From Edaphochlamys debaryana (taxonomy: Eukaryota > Chlorophyta > Chlorophyceae > Chlamydomonadales): DNA of 64,000 nt. Made by a program: the position numbers and the translations under genes. The notes under the pieces were generated by a model. It searched no databases. It was not told the DNA's origin and saw nothing but the letters and a program-made list of their open reading frames with translations. The DNA lies in the NCBI GenBank assembly GCA_016858145.1, contig JAEHOE010000026.1, positions 124,001 to 188,000 on the forward strand, in the 5' to 3' direction. Positions 35,401-46,055 of the stretch are shown piece after piece (position 1 is the stretch's first letter; each line of letters starts with the position of its first letter).

Positions 35401-38400
35401 CCGTGGCGCAGGATCTGCTGCAGGTACGACTCCACGGAGAGGCGGGCCAGGCGGGTGCGGTCCAGGCCCAGGCGGTCAATGGTGGCGGCGTCGTTGATCT
35501 TGGTGCCTGGGGGGGGGGGGGGAACAGGGGTTCGGGAGAGGGATGGAGAGGGGGGGAGTGAGACGGAGAAGGGGGGCAGAGCAAGGGGGCGTGAGGGGGA
35601 TCCCCGACAGTGCGGCCTGAGAGGCTTGTAGGCCTCTGTGCTCGGTTCCCCACCACGACCAGGCCGGGTCCCTGAGTCCACCCACCCATCCATCCCCTAC
35701 CCCACCACCAACACCACCCCCCCAAACCCCCCAACCCCGTCCCTCACCCGGGCAGTACTCGAGCACCAGCACCTTCTCCCCGCTGTACTCCCAGTACACC
35801 GAGGGCACCTTGACCCAGTCCACGCCGGCAAAGTTCTCACGGAAGCGGTCCGCGTTCTGGCCCTCCAGCCTTTTGAGGGAGAGGGAAAGAGGGAGGGCGG
35901 GTTACTCTTGTTGAGGAGGGTTTGTTTTTTCGGCCCAGGCGAGGGTTCAACGCTCCAAAGAACTGTTCCAGGCACGCAACCGCAGGCGCCGCACCTACAC
36001 AAGCCCGACCGTGGCCCGCTCCCTGCTTCCCAACGGCCTAGCCCCACATGCCCTCCACCTGTAGTCAGTCTCCTGGTACACCGTCTACCGGTACATCAGT
36101 ACAAGTGTCCCCAGTCCAATCCAGCCGCTGCCCCCCCCCCCCCACACACACACCTGTAGTCGATCTCCTGGTACAGGATGCGGCTGCACTCGTCGTAGAT
36201 GGCCACCCAGTCGCGGGCGGCGCCGTCGGTCTTGGGGTCGACCTGGGGGAGGTGGAGGGGGGCGGAAGACAAGGGAGGGGGCGGCGCATGTGAGGGCGAG
36301 TTAGCTGCCCGAGGTGCCTCCAGCCCCCAGGCGCAACCCCAAACCCCCACCCCAACCCCCACCCCAAACCCCCACCCTCCCCACCTTCTGCAGCCACACG
36401 GCCAGCGCGCGGATGTTCTTGAGGTCGATGTCGAACAGCTCCTTGAGCCCGGGGCGCTGCACCTTGACCACCACACGGGGGCCGTTGCGCAGCTTGGCCA
36501 GGTGGACCTGGGGGGGGGGGAGGGGGGTAGAGGGGGGTTAAGAGGGGAGGGGGAGGGTGGAGGGGATTGGGGACTGGAGAGGGGAGCTTTGGTGCCCCAG
36601 CTCCGCGACAGGGCAGATCGGCGCGGGGCCCGCAAAACCCGGTGCCGAGGGGGGGCTGTCGGACCCTCTCCCACACCCGCAACTGCACCTCGCCCACCCC
36701 ACGCGGTGCAGACTGAGGCTGCCTCCCACCCTCAGCTCATTCCACTCTCAAGGTCCCAATGATGCTCGCCTCCCCGCCCACCCCACCCCATCATAGACTA
36801 CCCCTCGGCTCATCCCCCGCCCCCTCCCGCCCCTCGCTTCACGGCGAAGCCCACCCTGAACCCACCCCACGACCCATCCCGCACCGCGTGCCCCACTCTG
36901 TCCCTGTCCATAGCGTCCCCTCCCCGCCCCCCGCCCCTCCCCTGCCCCCCACCCCCCTCCCTCCGCGCCCCGCCCCCCCACACACACCTGGCCCAGCGAG
37001 GCCGCGGCGATGGGGCGGGTCTCAAACTCCTCAAACACATCGCTCACGGGCCGCCCCAGGGAGGCCTCCAGAATGCCCACGGCCGCCTCCGAGTCAAAGG
37101 GGGGCACGTTGTCCTGCGGGCAGGGGGGCGAGCAGCACAGGGTTAAGTTGTGGGCTAGAATTGCGGCGGGTTCCGGCCGATGCCCCCGCCCGTCCCCATT
37201 GTGCCTTGGCCGCCAGGCCGCCCCACGGTGCACCCTCTTTCTGCCGCCTACTTGCAGCTTCTCCACCTCCTTCATCAGCCCACTTCCACCTCCACCAGCC
37301 CACCTCCACCTCCTTGAACAGCCCTTACCTCCACCTCCGCTCCCCCAGCCCCCCCAGCTACCAAGAACACCCCACACACACACACGCATACCCTTCCCCC
37401 CCAGCTACCTGCAGCTTCTCCAGCTCCTTGATGAACTCGGGGGACAGGACGTCCACGCGGGTGGAGAACTGCTGCCCGATCTTGATGAAGCTGGGGGGGA
37501 GGAAAGGAGGGAAGGAGGGAAGGAGGAAGGAGCGTCGTGGGGGCAGGGCGGAAAACCGGGGGCTGGGTGGACCGCTCACGTGGGCCGAGTGGGCAGTGCC
37601 GAGCGCTCCAAGGACCCGCCCAAGCTGTCCCCGTGGACCCAGGCGAACCGGGGCCCTGCGTAGTTCCTCGCGTCCGGCCCATCTCACCCCCCGGACCACC
37701 AACCGCCAGACCCATGCCGTCCGGCGCCCTTCACTTCCGTATCCCGCGCCCCCGCCCCCGCCCCCGCACTCCGACTCGCTCCAGCGGGTCCCAGCCCCTC
37801 CGCGGGCCCCAATCCCGGCAGCCCCTCCTCCCCTTCACAACCCATTGTCCCCCGTGCACTCGCTTGCCCCAAGTCATCATGCCCCAACTCCTCATCCCCC
37901 CGCTGCCTCCTCCCTGTCCCCCGCTCACGTCGTCCCCTCTTGGCCCAATCGAAACATCTCGACTCCTCATTCCCCTCTTCTCCCCTCCCCATTCTGTTTC
38001 GCCTCCCCTCCCCTTTTCCTTTCCTCCTTTTCGCCTCTCCTGCCCTTTCCCGTTCTCCCCGCCCCCCACCCAATCCCCCTCCCACTTTCCACCACCCCCC
38101 CTCGGTGGTATGTTCGCAAGCTTCGCAAGCCATGCTTCCCTGGCGTCGACACGATCCCGCTCAGCAACATCCACCACTCCCCCCCCCCGTCCCCCTCTGC
38201 TCACGTGGGTCCCAGGCGCACCAGGCCCTCCCGCAGCCACACCGCCAGCTCCCGCTTGCGGGCCGACACCGCCTCGGGAGTCATGCCCTCCTTGCCGTAC
38301 GTCCACTTCTGGCCCAGCAGCACGTACTTCCACGCGAACTGGAACGCGAAGCCCCAGATCTCCAGCGTGCGCTGCGAGGTTGGGGAGGGTGGGTTGGGTG

Positions 38401-40290
38401 GGTTGGGTAAAGAGAGTGGGGAGGAGAGAGACAAGAGTTGCAAGAGTGGGCCATCCAGGATGTGGCGTAGGGACGGCGTTGTAGCGGGAGGGCGTCCTTT
38501 GCTCAATCAGCCGGAACTGAACCAAGAGCTACCGCCGCGACCGTGCAGATCGGCTGAGATAGGGCAGTTCCAAGTACAGTCACTGGCCCCGGCCTTTCAG
38601 ACACACCGCCGCTTTCCTGCAATGTAAACCGTGTCGGCCCACCGGCTCTGCGCCAGTGCAGCCACGTCTGGCGACTCGCGCCATGCTGCTCCCCGTGGCG
38701 CCAGGGGCGTGCAACTTCCTCCTCCACACCACCCCTCCCGTCCCCGCGCGGCTGCACTCGCAGCATCGCATGCGCTGGCCCCTTGACCGCACCCAGCTGA
38801 CAGGACCTGGGCGGTGGTGCGAAACAGCACGAGGCCGCTGCCCCCCTCTCTGCCGCACTCCGCCTGCGCTCTGCTGAACTCAGGGGAGCCAGCCTGCCTG
38901 CCAAGGACCCAGGCTATCCGGGGCACGCTCCGCCCAAGGCTTCTGCAATTGCTGCTCCAGTGTGCGACTCTCTGACCGGCAACGGCCGACGGGACGTCTT
39001 CCCAGCGCACTTGTACAAAGCCTCCCCAGGATTCGCCCGGGCCCCGCAACCCCATCTGAAAGAACGAGGGGGTCAGATCCACCCGTCCCGTGCCCTCAAG
39101 CCCTGCCTGGCCCCCACAGCCCTCACTGCCTATCCTCCTAGCTCCAGCGTTCAAAGCCTCTTCTGGCCCCCAGCCCTCGATCCCCACCTGGAAGGTCGAG
39201 TAGCTCTTGAACTTGCTCCAGCGGCCACCGGGGTTGGCATAGGGCGTGCCCGCGGCGGAGGTGGGCGCCTTGGCCCGCTTGTCCCCCCCCGTGGCGGCGG
39301 CCGTCTCCAGCTGCCCAGCAGCCACTGGGTCCATGGCGTCATCCAGGGACACAGTGGACATGGGCCTGACAGGGGGGAGGGAGGGTGGGGGGGGGAGTGA
39401 GTGGGTGCCGAGTCACTTGGTTTGGCCATTTACGATGGACGCTCTTGCGGACTTCAATGAACGCTGTGTTGGAGCGCGTAGAGTCGAGCGAGCATGCAAC
39501 TGGGCGAAATGGGCAGCAGGGAAACGGCATGGAGCAGGAGGCTGGAGAGAGGGCGCAGCGCAAGGCGCTGGAGGTATGCCTTGGACTTAATCCGCCACCG
39601 AGCCCTGCTTACTGGGTCTTCCCGACGACCGGGTTGGCCGCAAGGCTCTTGGCCGCAAGGGCGGCAGCGGCCATGGCCGCCGGTGGCGGCACAGCCGCGG
39701 GGGCGCCATTGCCGTTGCCGTTACCGTTGCCGTTGGTGTGAGCGGCGCCGTTGGAAGCGGCGGCGGGGGTCAGGACCGGCGGGCGGCTGGGGAGGACCGG
39801 CGGAGGCGTGGGCAGGTTGGCCTTGCCGTTGCCATGGCCGTTACCGTTGCCGTTGCCGTTAGTAGAGGCAGGGGCGGCGGGGGCGGCGCCGTTGGCGCGG
39901 GCGTCATACACGACCGTGCCGTTGAGGGCAGCCGGGGAGGGCACCGTGGAGTCGACAGCGTCCTTGGCCTTGGTCTCGACCAGGTCGGTCGCGGTGGCCT
40001 GCAGCTCGTTTGAGAATTGAGGAATAGTCAAAGCCACTACGATAGCGATGAGGGAACAGCCCGCTGCTGGGAGCGTGCGTTGTGCGGCCGCGCGCAAGCT
40101 TCCGTGCGCAGACGATGCCCGTTACAACGAACCACCTACACGACTGGCGCGGCCGGAAAGCACCTACCTCACGCACGGTCACAAGGTTGCGAGCGCGGAA
40201 GCTGGGAGCGACGCGTCGCAGCGGCAGGACGGGAGCGCCGGCCAGCCCCCGCCCCACACGGGCGCCGATGCGCTGCTGCTGAAGCATCAT
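32410..40290 (-). CDS. ABC1K: ABC1/UbiB-type atypical kinase, probably plastidial
   Basis: Eighteen exons encode 813 aa: 40290-40168, 39998-39613, 39365-39188, 38371-38205, 37490-37409, 37113-36988, 36507-36385, 36242-36154, 35869-35748, 35506-35382, 35185-35126, 34811-34760, 34559-34438, 34241-34053, 33750-33592, 33358-33221, 32933-32781, 32457-32410. All phases agree. The leader (MMLQQQRIGARVGRGLAG, Arg-rich, no acids) suggests a plastid or mitochondrial transit peptide. ABC1 signatures follow in order: KIGQ (288-291), AAASLGQ (348-354), VKVQRP with Lys369, EYCPG, GFFHADPHPGN (501-511) and DFGM (524-527). The C-terminus has a hydrophobic pair of helices after residue 750. ABC1 kinases regulate prenyl-quinone metabolism; plant members sit in plastoglobules. 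Two Asn-Gly repeats lie in the leader linker. Most introns have G-run donors and C-run acceptors. Confidence 0.9.
34991..35009 (-). repeat. Ghost copy of ABC1K exon 11 end with donor
   Basis: On the minus strand CTACGACTTCGGCATG followed by GTGGGGG repeats the exon 11 end and its donor (35126), 132 bp further along in the following intron. Confidence 0.8.
36056..36080 (-). repeat. Ghost copy of ABC1K exon 8 end with donor
   Basis: Minus strand TGTACCAGGAGACTGACTAC then AGGTGG, against exon 8 end TGTACCAGGAGATCGACTAC then AGGTGT at 36154; offset 95 bp, two changes within about 20 nt. Confidence 0.8.
37251..37278 (-). repeat. Ghost copy of ABC1K exon 5 end with donor
   Basis: Minus strand ATGAAGGAGGTGGAGAAGCT then GCAAGTAGG resembles the exon 5 end (ATCAAGGAGCTGGAGAAGCT then GCAGGTAGC at 37409); offset 157 bp. 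Confidence 0.75.
39709..39865 (-). repeat. Asn-Gly dipeptide repeats in the ABC1K linker
   Basis: Two blocks of AACGGC/AACGGT hexanucleotide repeats (about 39832-39865 and 39709-39738) encode NGNGNGNGHGNG and NGNGNGNGNG within exon 2. Confidence 0.9.
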
Positions 40291-40748
40291 CTTTAAGGGC
40301 TGGTTGGGGGCCCAATTAACACTGCGCTAGCTCGCGGCCACTTGGAAGGTTGATGATGGTGAAAGGGTCGCTCGGTGAACGCTCTCCTGTATGGCTCTTC
40401 CGTATGGCTCGCGCGGCGACCTTTGGTGTGGGGCGCGCTGCAGAGTAGCACTTGCTGCAGAAGTTCAGGCCTGCTGCATCAACGCTCTGTGAACGACAAG
40501 GATGGTCGCCCTGCCGGAAATGCCGCAAACGCAGCCGCTGCCCACAGCGCTGTACTCTTTACATGAAATCCTTTCCCTCACCGTGACAGAGGACGGCGGT
40601 GTTGGTTCTGGGGTTGTTATGCTTGCAGCATGCCGCGCCCGCGCAACTCACTCGCGTCACGCCGAAGCAGTAACTCAGTTGAGGCTTGTTGCAAATCGAG
40701 CGGGAGATCTAAGGTCACGCGTGGATCGTGGAGTTGAGCACGTCGAGG

Positions 40749-41129
40749 ATGTGGCGAGTGGCCTGTGGCGACGTCGCCGCCATGTGCTTTGATTGCCTGT
40801 GGGCGGGTGGATGGGGATGGATTGGGCATGAACGAGCATTCCAGGGTACTGGCAGCGCAGTCGCTCGCCGCCCGCTTGCTTCCAAGGCCACTCGTCCTAC
40901 CGGCACGGTCTCATGGGCCTTCACGAGTCCTCCAAGCCTCCACAGCCGACCCACATCACCCCGCCAACACCTGCCCATCCCCCCTGCTCTCCTCCCACCC
41001 AGGGCCCAGGAAAGGGCTCAGGAGGTGGACAGACTGATCCCGAGCCTGCGGAGCCTGGCGAGGCAGCTAGGGGTCGACCCCCAGCGGCTGAAGTGCACCG
41101 CGGAGCCCTGGTGGATGTTTCCGTTTTAG
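40749..41129 (+). CDS. Putative 58-aa protein ending WWMFPF
   Basis: Two exons (40749-40798, 41003-41129) join in phase 2 across a 204-nt intron (GTGGGC donor, CACCCAG acceptor after a C-rich tract). The product starts MWRVACGDVAAMCF and continues with a charged helix (AQERAQEVDRLI, SLRSLARQLGVD). It ends in an aromatic tail, EPWWMFPF, before TAG. The second exon looks coding; the first exon and start are less certain, and a leader-like alternative ATG exists at 40828. No family is recognised. It would share a divergent promoter with the ABC1K gene (ATG at 40290). Small organelle proteins often look like this, but that is inference only. Confidence 0.35.
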   Translation: MWRVACGDVAAMCFDCLWAGGWGWIGHERAFQGTGSAVARRPLASKATRPTGTVSWAFTSPPSLHSRPTSPRQHLPIPPALLPPRAQERAQEVDRLIPSLRSLARQLGVDPQRLKCTAEPWWMFPF

Positions 41130-42507
41130 GTCAACTGACGTTTTCGTTGCCGGGAGCAGGTCCCTCGGGGGGGGGGAGGGGGGGGGGAGGGGTGTATTCC
41201 TCCCCAACCCCTCCGGACAGCCCCCCCCCGTCAAGAGTACGGGTGGAAGGGGGCATCTGTCGCAGTCCCGAACCATCTCTTGGCTTCCTTGTTGGGGCCT
41301 TGCGGCGGACTTGCCACGGTCCATACAGCCCCCTTCAGTCTAAGAACGTAAGATGGGATGGGGGTTGAGCCGCGCGACGGTTCCGTGTTAGGCGCCCTCG
41401 GCCTCTTGGCCGGCCCCCTTCTCTCCTGGGGAATGGATGGGGTTTGATTTGGGTACCTCTGCGGCCCGGTTTGGCAGTTGTCGGTAGCAGTTGGCGAATG
41501 CCAGTAGAGCTGTCCTGGGACCAGGGCGGCTTTGTGCGTGGCGGCTTTGTGCGTGGCGTCCGACCTTTTATTGTGCCGGTGTGCCGGCGGTGCCTTTGCT
41601 TTTGACCAAGGACAGACTATTCTCTATGTTTGGGTCCCGGGGCTTACTTTGCTATCGGGCTGGCGTCTGATTGCTAAGTTCGGTCTGACCGCTGCTTTCC
41701 ACGGATGGAGTTTGGTATGGGGGGAGGGCAGGCGGCCTGGTCCTTGTTGCAATCCTTGTCCCCGGTCCCAGGACAGGACAGGTATTACTTTCAATAGCGG
41801 ACTGGAGTTGTGGGTGGCCGGCGCCCCTGCAGGTGTCCTGGGACAGGCTTTAGGACCGGTTTGTGGCCATTTACGGGCCTTGACCTTGGTAGGGTTTGCA
41901 TGCATGCGCGGTCCTGTCTTGTTTTGCGTTCCTGGCTTGTTTTGCGTTTTTACACTGGTGTACAGTGTCCTGTCCGTCTGCAGTTGAACGCGGCTACGCG
42001 CGCCAGGCTGGGCCGTGTGCGTGTATGCGAGTGTGTAGAGGCGATGGCAAACGGACAGGAGCAACCGTGTCGGGCGCGCTACTGTTCCCGTTTTGGAGCC
42101 TTTTGTTTGACAACGTACCCCAACCCTCCAGTCCGTGTCCGGGCTCCAGTCCGTGTCCCAGGACAGGCTTCTCTTTTTGCCCCTTCAGAGTCTCAAGACA
42201 GCAAAACTTTGTCTGTATTGGGGGCTAGGGGTCTGCCTGCGTGCCTCTACGCTCTACGTGCCACGCTAGTCAAAGCACCAGGCTACGTGTAAGGTGTCTT
42301 AGGACAAGCGATGACGGCCATGTGACCAGCGGCTGGGTCGGCGCACGCACGCTTGCAGGCTCCGTCGTCGGCGCGCCGGCCTGCGCTGACATGAGTGCGC
42401 CCTACAGCTTGCGCCGCTGCCATTGTGTCCTCGAGGGTATCACGCGCTGGGCCTGGGCTTCAAGGCCGGCCTAGGCCAAACCATGTCAGCACATTCGCGA
42501 CCTGCGG
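41130..42507 (+). other. T-rich non-coding stretch, probable long 3' UTR
   Basis: The composition shifts to T-rich (for example TTTGCTTTTGACC, TTTTGCGTTTTTACAC), unlike neighbouring coding DNA. A TGTAA lies at 42288-42292. This fits a ~1.15 kb 3' UTR of the small gene upstream, or an unrelated non-coding transcript. CCAGGACAGG and CCTGGGACAGG recur near 41765, 41840 and 42157. Confidence 0.35.
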
Positions 42508-42960
42508 TGTTCCCCGGCGTCGGGGATCGGGCAGCCGGGGGACTCGCGGGGGCCGACCATACCCACGAGCGTCCCATGGGGATGAGCAGCCTGGGGACAG
42601 CCCTGGGGACTCGGGGGCGGCGCTGCCCAGTCAGGGCTCAGGGGTAAGGGGTTCTGGTAGCAGAGCTGGCACAGCACCTGGCAGCATCCCTTGGGCGACT
42701 TGCAGGGGCCGACCTTGTCGTCCCCGGGGCTGCCCTTCCCCAGGCTGCCCTTCCCCAGTCCCCAGGGCTGCTCTTCTCCACGCTGCCACTCGGGCTGATG
42801 GGCCAGACCCGGTTGCGTAGTGCTTTAACTCCCCGGACAGGGCCACGGTACCGGCGGCCACCGCCCACCGCGTCGGGGGTCGGGCAGTCGGGGGACTCGC
42901 AGGGGCCTACCATACACACGAGCGCCCCCTGGGGACCTGGGGATGGGCAGCCAGGAGACA
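42508..42960. repeat. Diverged direct repeat of about 95 bp
   Basis: Segments at about 42515-42600 and 42866-42955 share GGGCAG.CGGGGGACTCGC, GGGGCC.ACCATAC, CACGAGCG and CTGGGGAC in the same order, about 350 bp apart. The minus-strand translations also match (MVGPRESPGCPIPDA and MVGPCESPDCPTPDA). A derelict repeat-containing gene or transposon is possible. Confidence 0.6.
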
Positions 42961-43195
42961 GATGGTGCCGCACGACTGCCCTCTTCTCGTCTAGCCAATA
43001 GCCACCTGTCGAACTCGGCATGCACAGCGCTGTTCGAAGGGGAGGGGACGGCGCTGTAGAACTCACCGCGGGTGCTGAGCGAAAGTGAGGGCCAGCGGAG
43101 AGAGGAAGACTCCACCCTGACTCCACACCGGTTTATGCGCGGCGGGGTGCCACCGACCTGTTGAACCAATGTTGGACCGGAATAAGGCGCAGGGT

Positions 43196-43480
43196 ATTTT
43201 TGGGCTGAGCCCCCGGCGCGTAGCGCCAGCCGGGGGGCGAGGATTACCCCGTGTCGGTGTCCGTCCGTCCGTCCGTGTGTGCCTGCGTCACGCATGAAAC
43301 TGCGATTCACGCCTAGCCCGCGACGCCACAAGCTCGAGTTTCCTTATCCCTATCGCTTGTGATATGCGCACGTCATCACATGCCTTTCTGGGCTGAGCCG
43401 CCGCCGTCAGGCTCTGCGGGCGGTGAAGCCCCCCCAGACTACCCCGTGTCGGTGCGTGCCTGCGTCCGCTCAAAATTGCA
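43196..43480. repeat. Two related modules with TACCCCGTGTCGGTG
   Basis: TGGGCTGAGCC followed by a GC-rich hairpin-prone stretch and then TACCCCGTGTCGGTG and GCCTGCGTC occurs at about 43200-43290 and 43387-43470. The first also has a (GTCC) microsatellite. It looks like a dispersed repeat family. Confidence 0.65.
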
Positions 43481-44916
43481 ATGGGGGCGCCCCGCTTGTC
43501 TATGTCTGTCTAGCATCGAGCTGATCATTCAACCCTCAGAGCGGGTGGGGCTCCCCTGGGGCAGAGGAGCAGGGCGCTTCAGCATCTTCACGACTGCTTG
43601 TGGAGCCCTTCCGGGCTGCCCAATGCCCACGACCACGGGGCATTCAGGAGCTCCCTCCTCCATCACACACCGGCGCTCATGGTCCCCGTTGACTGCACCC
43701 GCAACCACACAGCCGTGGGCCCCGGTGCCCGGTCGGCCCGGTGTATACTTTCGAAGCCAGCGGCCAGAAGGACTGGGGCGAAGCAGGCGGCTACTGCCCA
43801 GATGCTCCCGAACGGGCCAGCAAAGCCATCATGCCGGCTCTGGTGTGCTGCAAGTGTGCTCCGTCGACTGCGCTGCTGTGCGGTGAAGCAAGGGGGCCAT
43901 ACTACGTCATGAACACAGGTCTTACAAAGAAGCACATGGCGACCGCCAACGCAAGCCAGCGGCTGCCTCGCCATGCCGCAAAGCGTCGTTGGCAAGCTCA
44001 GCAACTGCGCCAGGCCGGTGGTGCACGCGGTCAGGCACAGGCCGCCCCAGGCCACCATCACAAACGCCACCAAACACCGTTCGGCACCAGACGCCTTGGC
44101 AAGGATCACGGCTTTGGGGCAGCTGATCAGCCACCGCACTCAACCGGCCTTGCCTCACGAGCCCCGACTCCCCAGGAACCCACCAAGAACGCCAGCACAC
44201 AATGGCTATTCCCCAATCCAAACACGCCCGCCACCACATCAACAACGGCGGTTGCTCAGAGCAGGACCGCAAGCCAAGCGGCAAAACACTCTGCACTGTG
44301 ACGATCCCCCTGCGTCAGGAGGCTGGTACACACAAACGAGGGGGCTAGACGGCCCCGACACCTCCGCGGCCACCTTACAACAGTCATGTTTGACTGATAG
44401 GACCTTTTAACCTCACGTCGTCAAGGGCCCAAATACACAAACGAAACAATGCTTGATGCTTGACAAGCGTCGAGTGTAGGCTATCTATGGCGGAGGGTGT
44501 TGGTCCCGGCAATAGCGCCGGTACCCCACCTTCCGCCACCTCCCTCCGGCATTGCTGCCGTGCGTATGCATGGGAGGACCAAGGTCAATTCTCACAAACG
44601 CTCATTCTTCGCACTCTTCACTGGTTGCTCTCATATGTAAGTACATGGCCTTTCAAGTTGGAAGCATAAGCAGGCCCGGATGAAGCACAAGGTATGGGGG
44701 GCAGAGGGTGGGCACCCCAAAAGAATGCATCCGAACTGCCTCGACAATGCTCCCCTTCCACTATGCTCTCGGGATCAGAGAGCCCCACCATGTTGCCCTC
44801 TCATTCTCTTTCATACATCCCTCTTCTCTAAACACTGATTTCCGCTGCGCGGGGCGGGCAGGCGTGGTTGCTGGGCACTGAGGCCCCTCTCGACACCCAC
44901 GGTCCTCCCTGATGCC
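43481..44916. other. Intergenic or degraded region
   Basis: No gene is supported. Open frames of up to 186 codons exist on both strands but lack ATG starts or coherent splicing. Base composition is nearer to 50-60% GC than elsewhere in the window. Confidence 0.4.
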
Positions 44917-45060
44917 CTAGGATATGCGGAGCCTCTTCACCAGCAGCGAAAGCTCACCAGAAGTTCGTGACTCCCGGGATAGCTGCACAATCGTCTCGTC
45001 AGCCCTCCGAATCAAGTTGCTGCTGCTCGCCATCCACCGTGCTCTGACCGGCCGTGGCAT
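44917..45060 (-). CDS. Candidate small ORF (47 or 38 aa)
   Basis: Minus-strand frame from ATG at 45060 (or 45033) to TAG at 44917. The product from the second ATG begins MASSSNLIRRADETIVQLSR and ends LLVKRLRIS. It is a clean amphipathic helix with balanced charges, unlike random GC-rich translation. Its first ATG directly follows the TAA of the frame at 45061-45333. No family is recognised, and it may instead be the last exon of a larger gene. Confidence 0.3.
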   Translation of the reverse strand: MPRPVRARWMASSSNLIRRADETIVQLSRESRTSGELSLLVKRLRIS

Positions 45061-45333
45061 TTAGGATGAGCCACTCTTGTTGTTGTCGGCATCCGCGATG
45101 CTGACCTCATCTCTCGTGTACAGGGCTGGGCCTGCAGGTGAGGCGAGGATGAGATTGATTGTTGCCGCGGAATCAATCTGGCCAACAACAACTCGCGGGC
45201 GCAGCAAACGGGGCGCGCAATTGCTAGTTGATGTCACACTTCGCGCCTGCGCAGCGGTGTCGGGGTGCGTCGGGCTTCCCTCAGGCCAGGCCGCCCGGAA
45301 TTGCGTTCCGCACCTGCTACTCTTGTCTTGCAC
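45061..45333 (-). CDS. Candidate ORF (up to 90 codons), start unclear
   Basis: The minus-strand frame ends TAA at 45061. Its last part (RVVVGQIDSAATINLILASP, then ALYTRDEVSIADADNN) reads like real protein. No ATG is present in frame; an acceptor-like CCTCAG at about 45350 suggests a spliced upstream exon. Not recognised. Confidence 0.3.
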   Translation of the reverse strand: MQDKSSRCGTQFRAAWPEGSPTHPDTAAQARSVTSTSNCAPRLLRPRVVVGQIDSAATINLILASPAGPALYTRDEVSIADADNNKSGSS

Positions 45334-45389
45334 GCCTTGCGTCGACCAGTGCTGAGGTTGTCAGCCCCGGTCGCAGCAGCTTAAATGCA

Positions 45390-46055
45390 GCGTCCTCTCC
45401 TCGCCACGCTAGCCTCGGTTGCGCGCCCATTCTCCGCTCCGCTCCGCTTGACTCCACGCCCTCCTCTCCTCTCACGCACTACAGTGGCGGCATCGAGTGT
45501 AACTGTTGTAGTCGGATTGATGCAAAGACGTCTTTGCAGCGCGTAATGAGGGGCTGCGGAATGTACGGTGCGGCGAATGAGGCGAATCCAGCCAGCCGGG
45601 CCGAGAGAGAGTGGTCATGCCGCCCCCAGCCTCCAGCGCCCCGGGCCAGTGCGGGTGTGCTTCAACTGATTCTCGGCTTCTGCTGGTGAGGCGCTGGGCT
45701 CTCCGCGTGGCGACTGCGCGCTTCCAACGCTGGCCATGGACAGCTCAGCGCTCTCGACGGCTCGAGCGCACTCAGCCGCCCCTGCTGGACACGTCACCGC
45801 GACCCGGCGTCACCGCGCGGCCGGCATCATGCCAGAGCTACGCGAGCCCCAGCGTTGCCCCCCTGGTGTGTGTGAGAGCTCGCTGGCGTTACCGGGTCCC
45901 CTCCGCGTACGCTCGAGCGGCGGGGCCTCGCTGGGGCCAGCAGGGCTCCTGGGTGGCACACTCTCACCTGCACGGCTATGGCAGCTTGCCCAGCCTCTGC
46001 CCAGCTCGACGCCACTCAGACACAGTCCCGCACAGTCCCGTCGCCGTTGCTCTAG
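45390..46055. repeat. Left copy of a ~0.6 kb duplicated segment
   Basis: It matches 47404-47985 at a constant offset of about 2014 bp over its first ~440 bp, with few differences (for example TTGCAGCGCGTAATGAGG against TTGCAGGGCATAATTGAGG). Then the right copy lacks about 100 bp present here before similarity resumes at CTGGGGCCAGCAGGGCTC. It contains GAGTGTAACTG, a possible TGTAA signal. Confidence 0.9.

Noticed and set aside
36759..38627. Plus-strand open frame of 622 codons
   Set aside because: It crosses several ABC1K exons and C-rich introns on the opposite strand and is Pro/Ser-rich throughout; a shadow of the real gene.
43741..44301. Plus-strand open frame of 186 codons
   Set aside because: Begins with GTG rather than ATG, and no splice context supports it.
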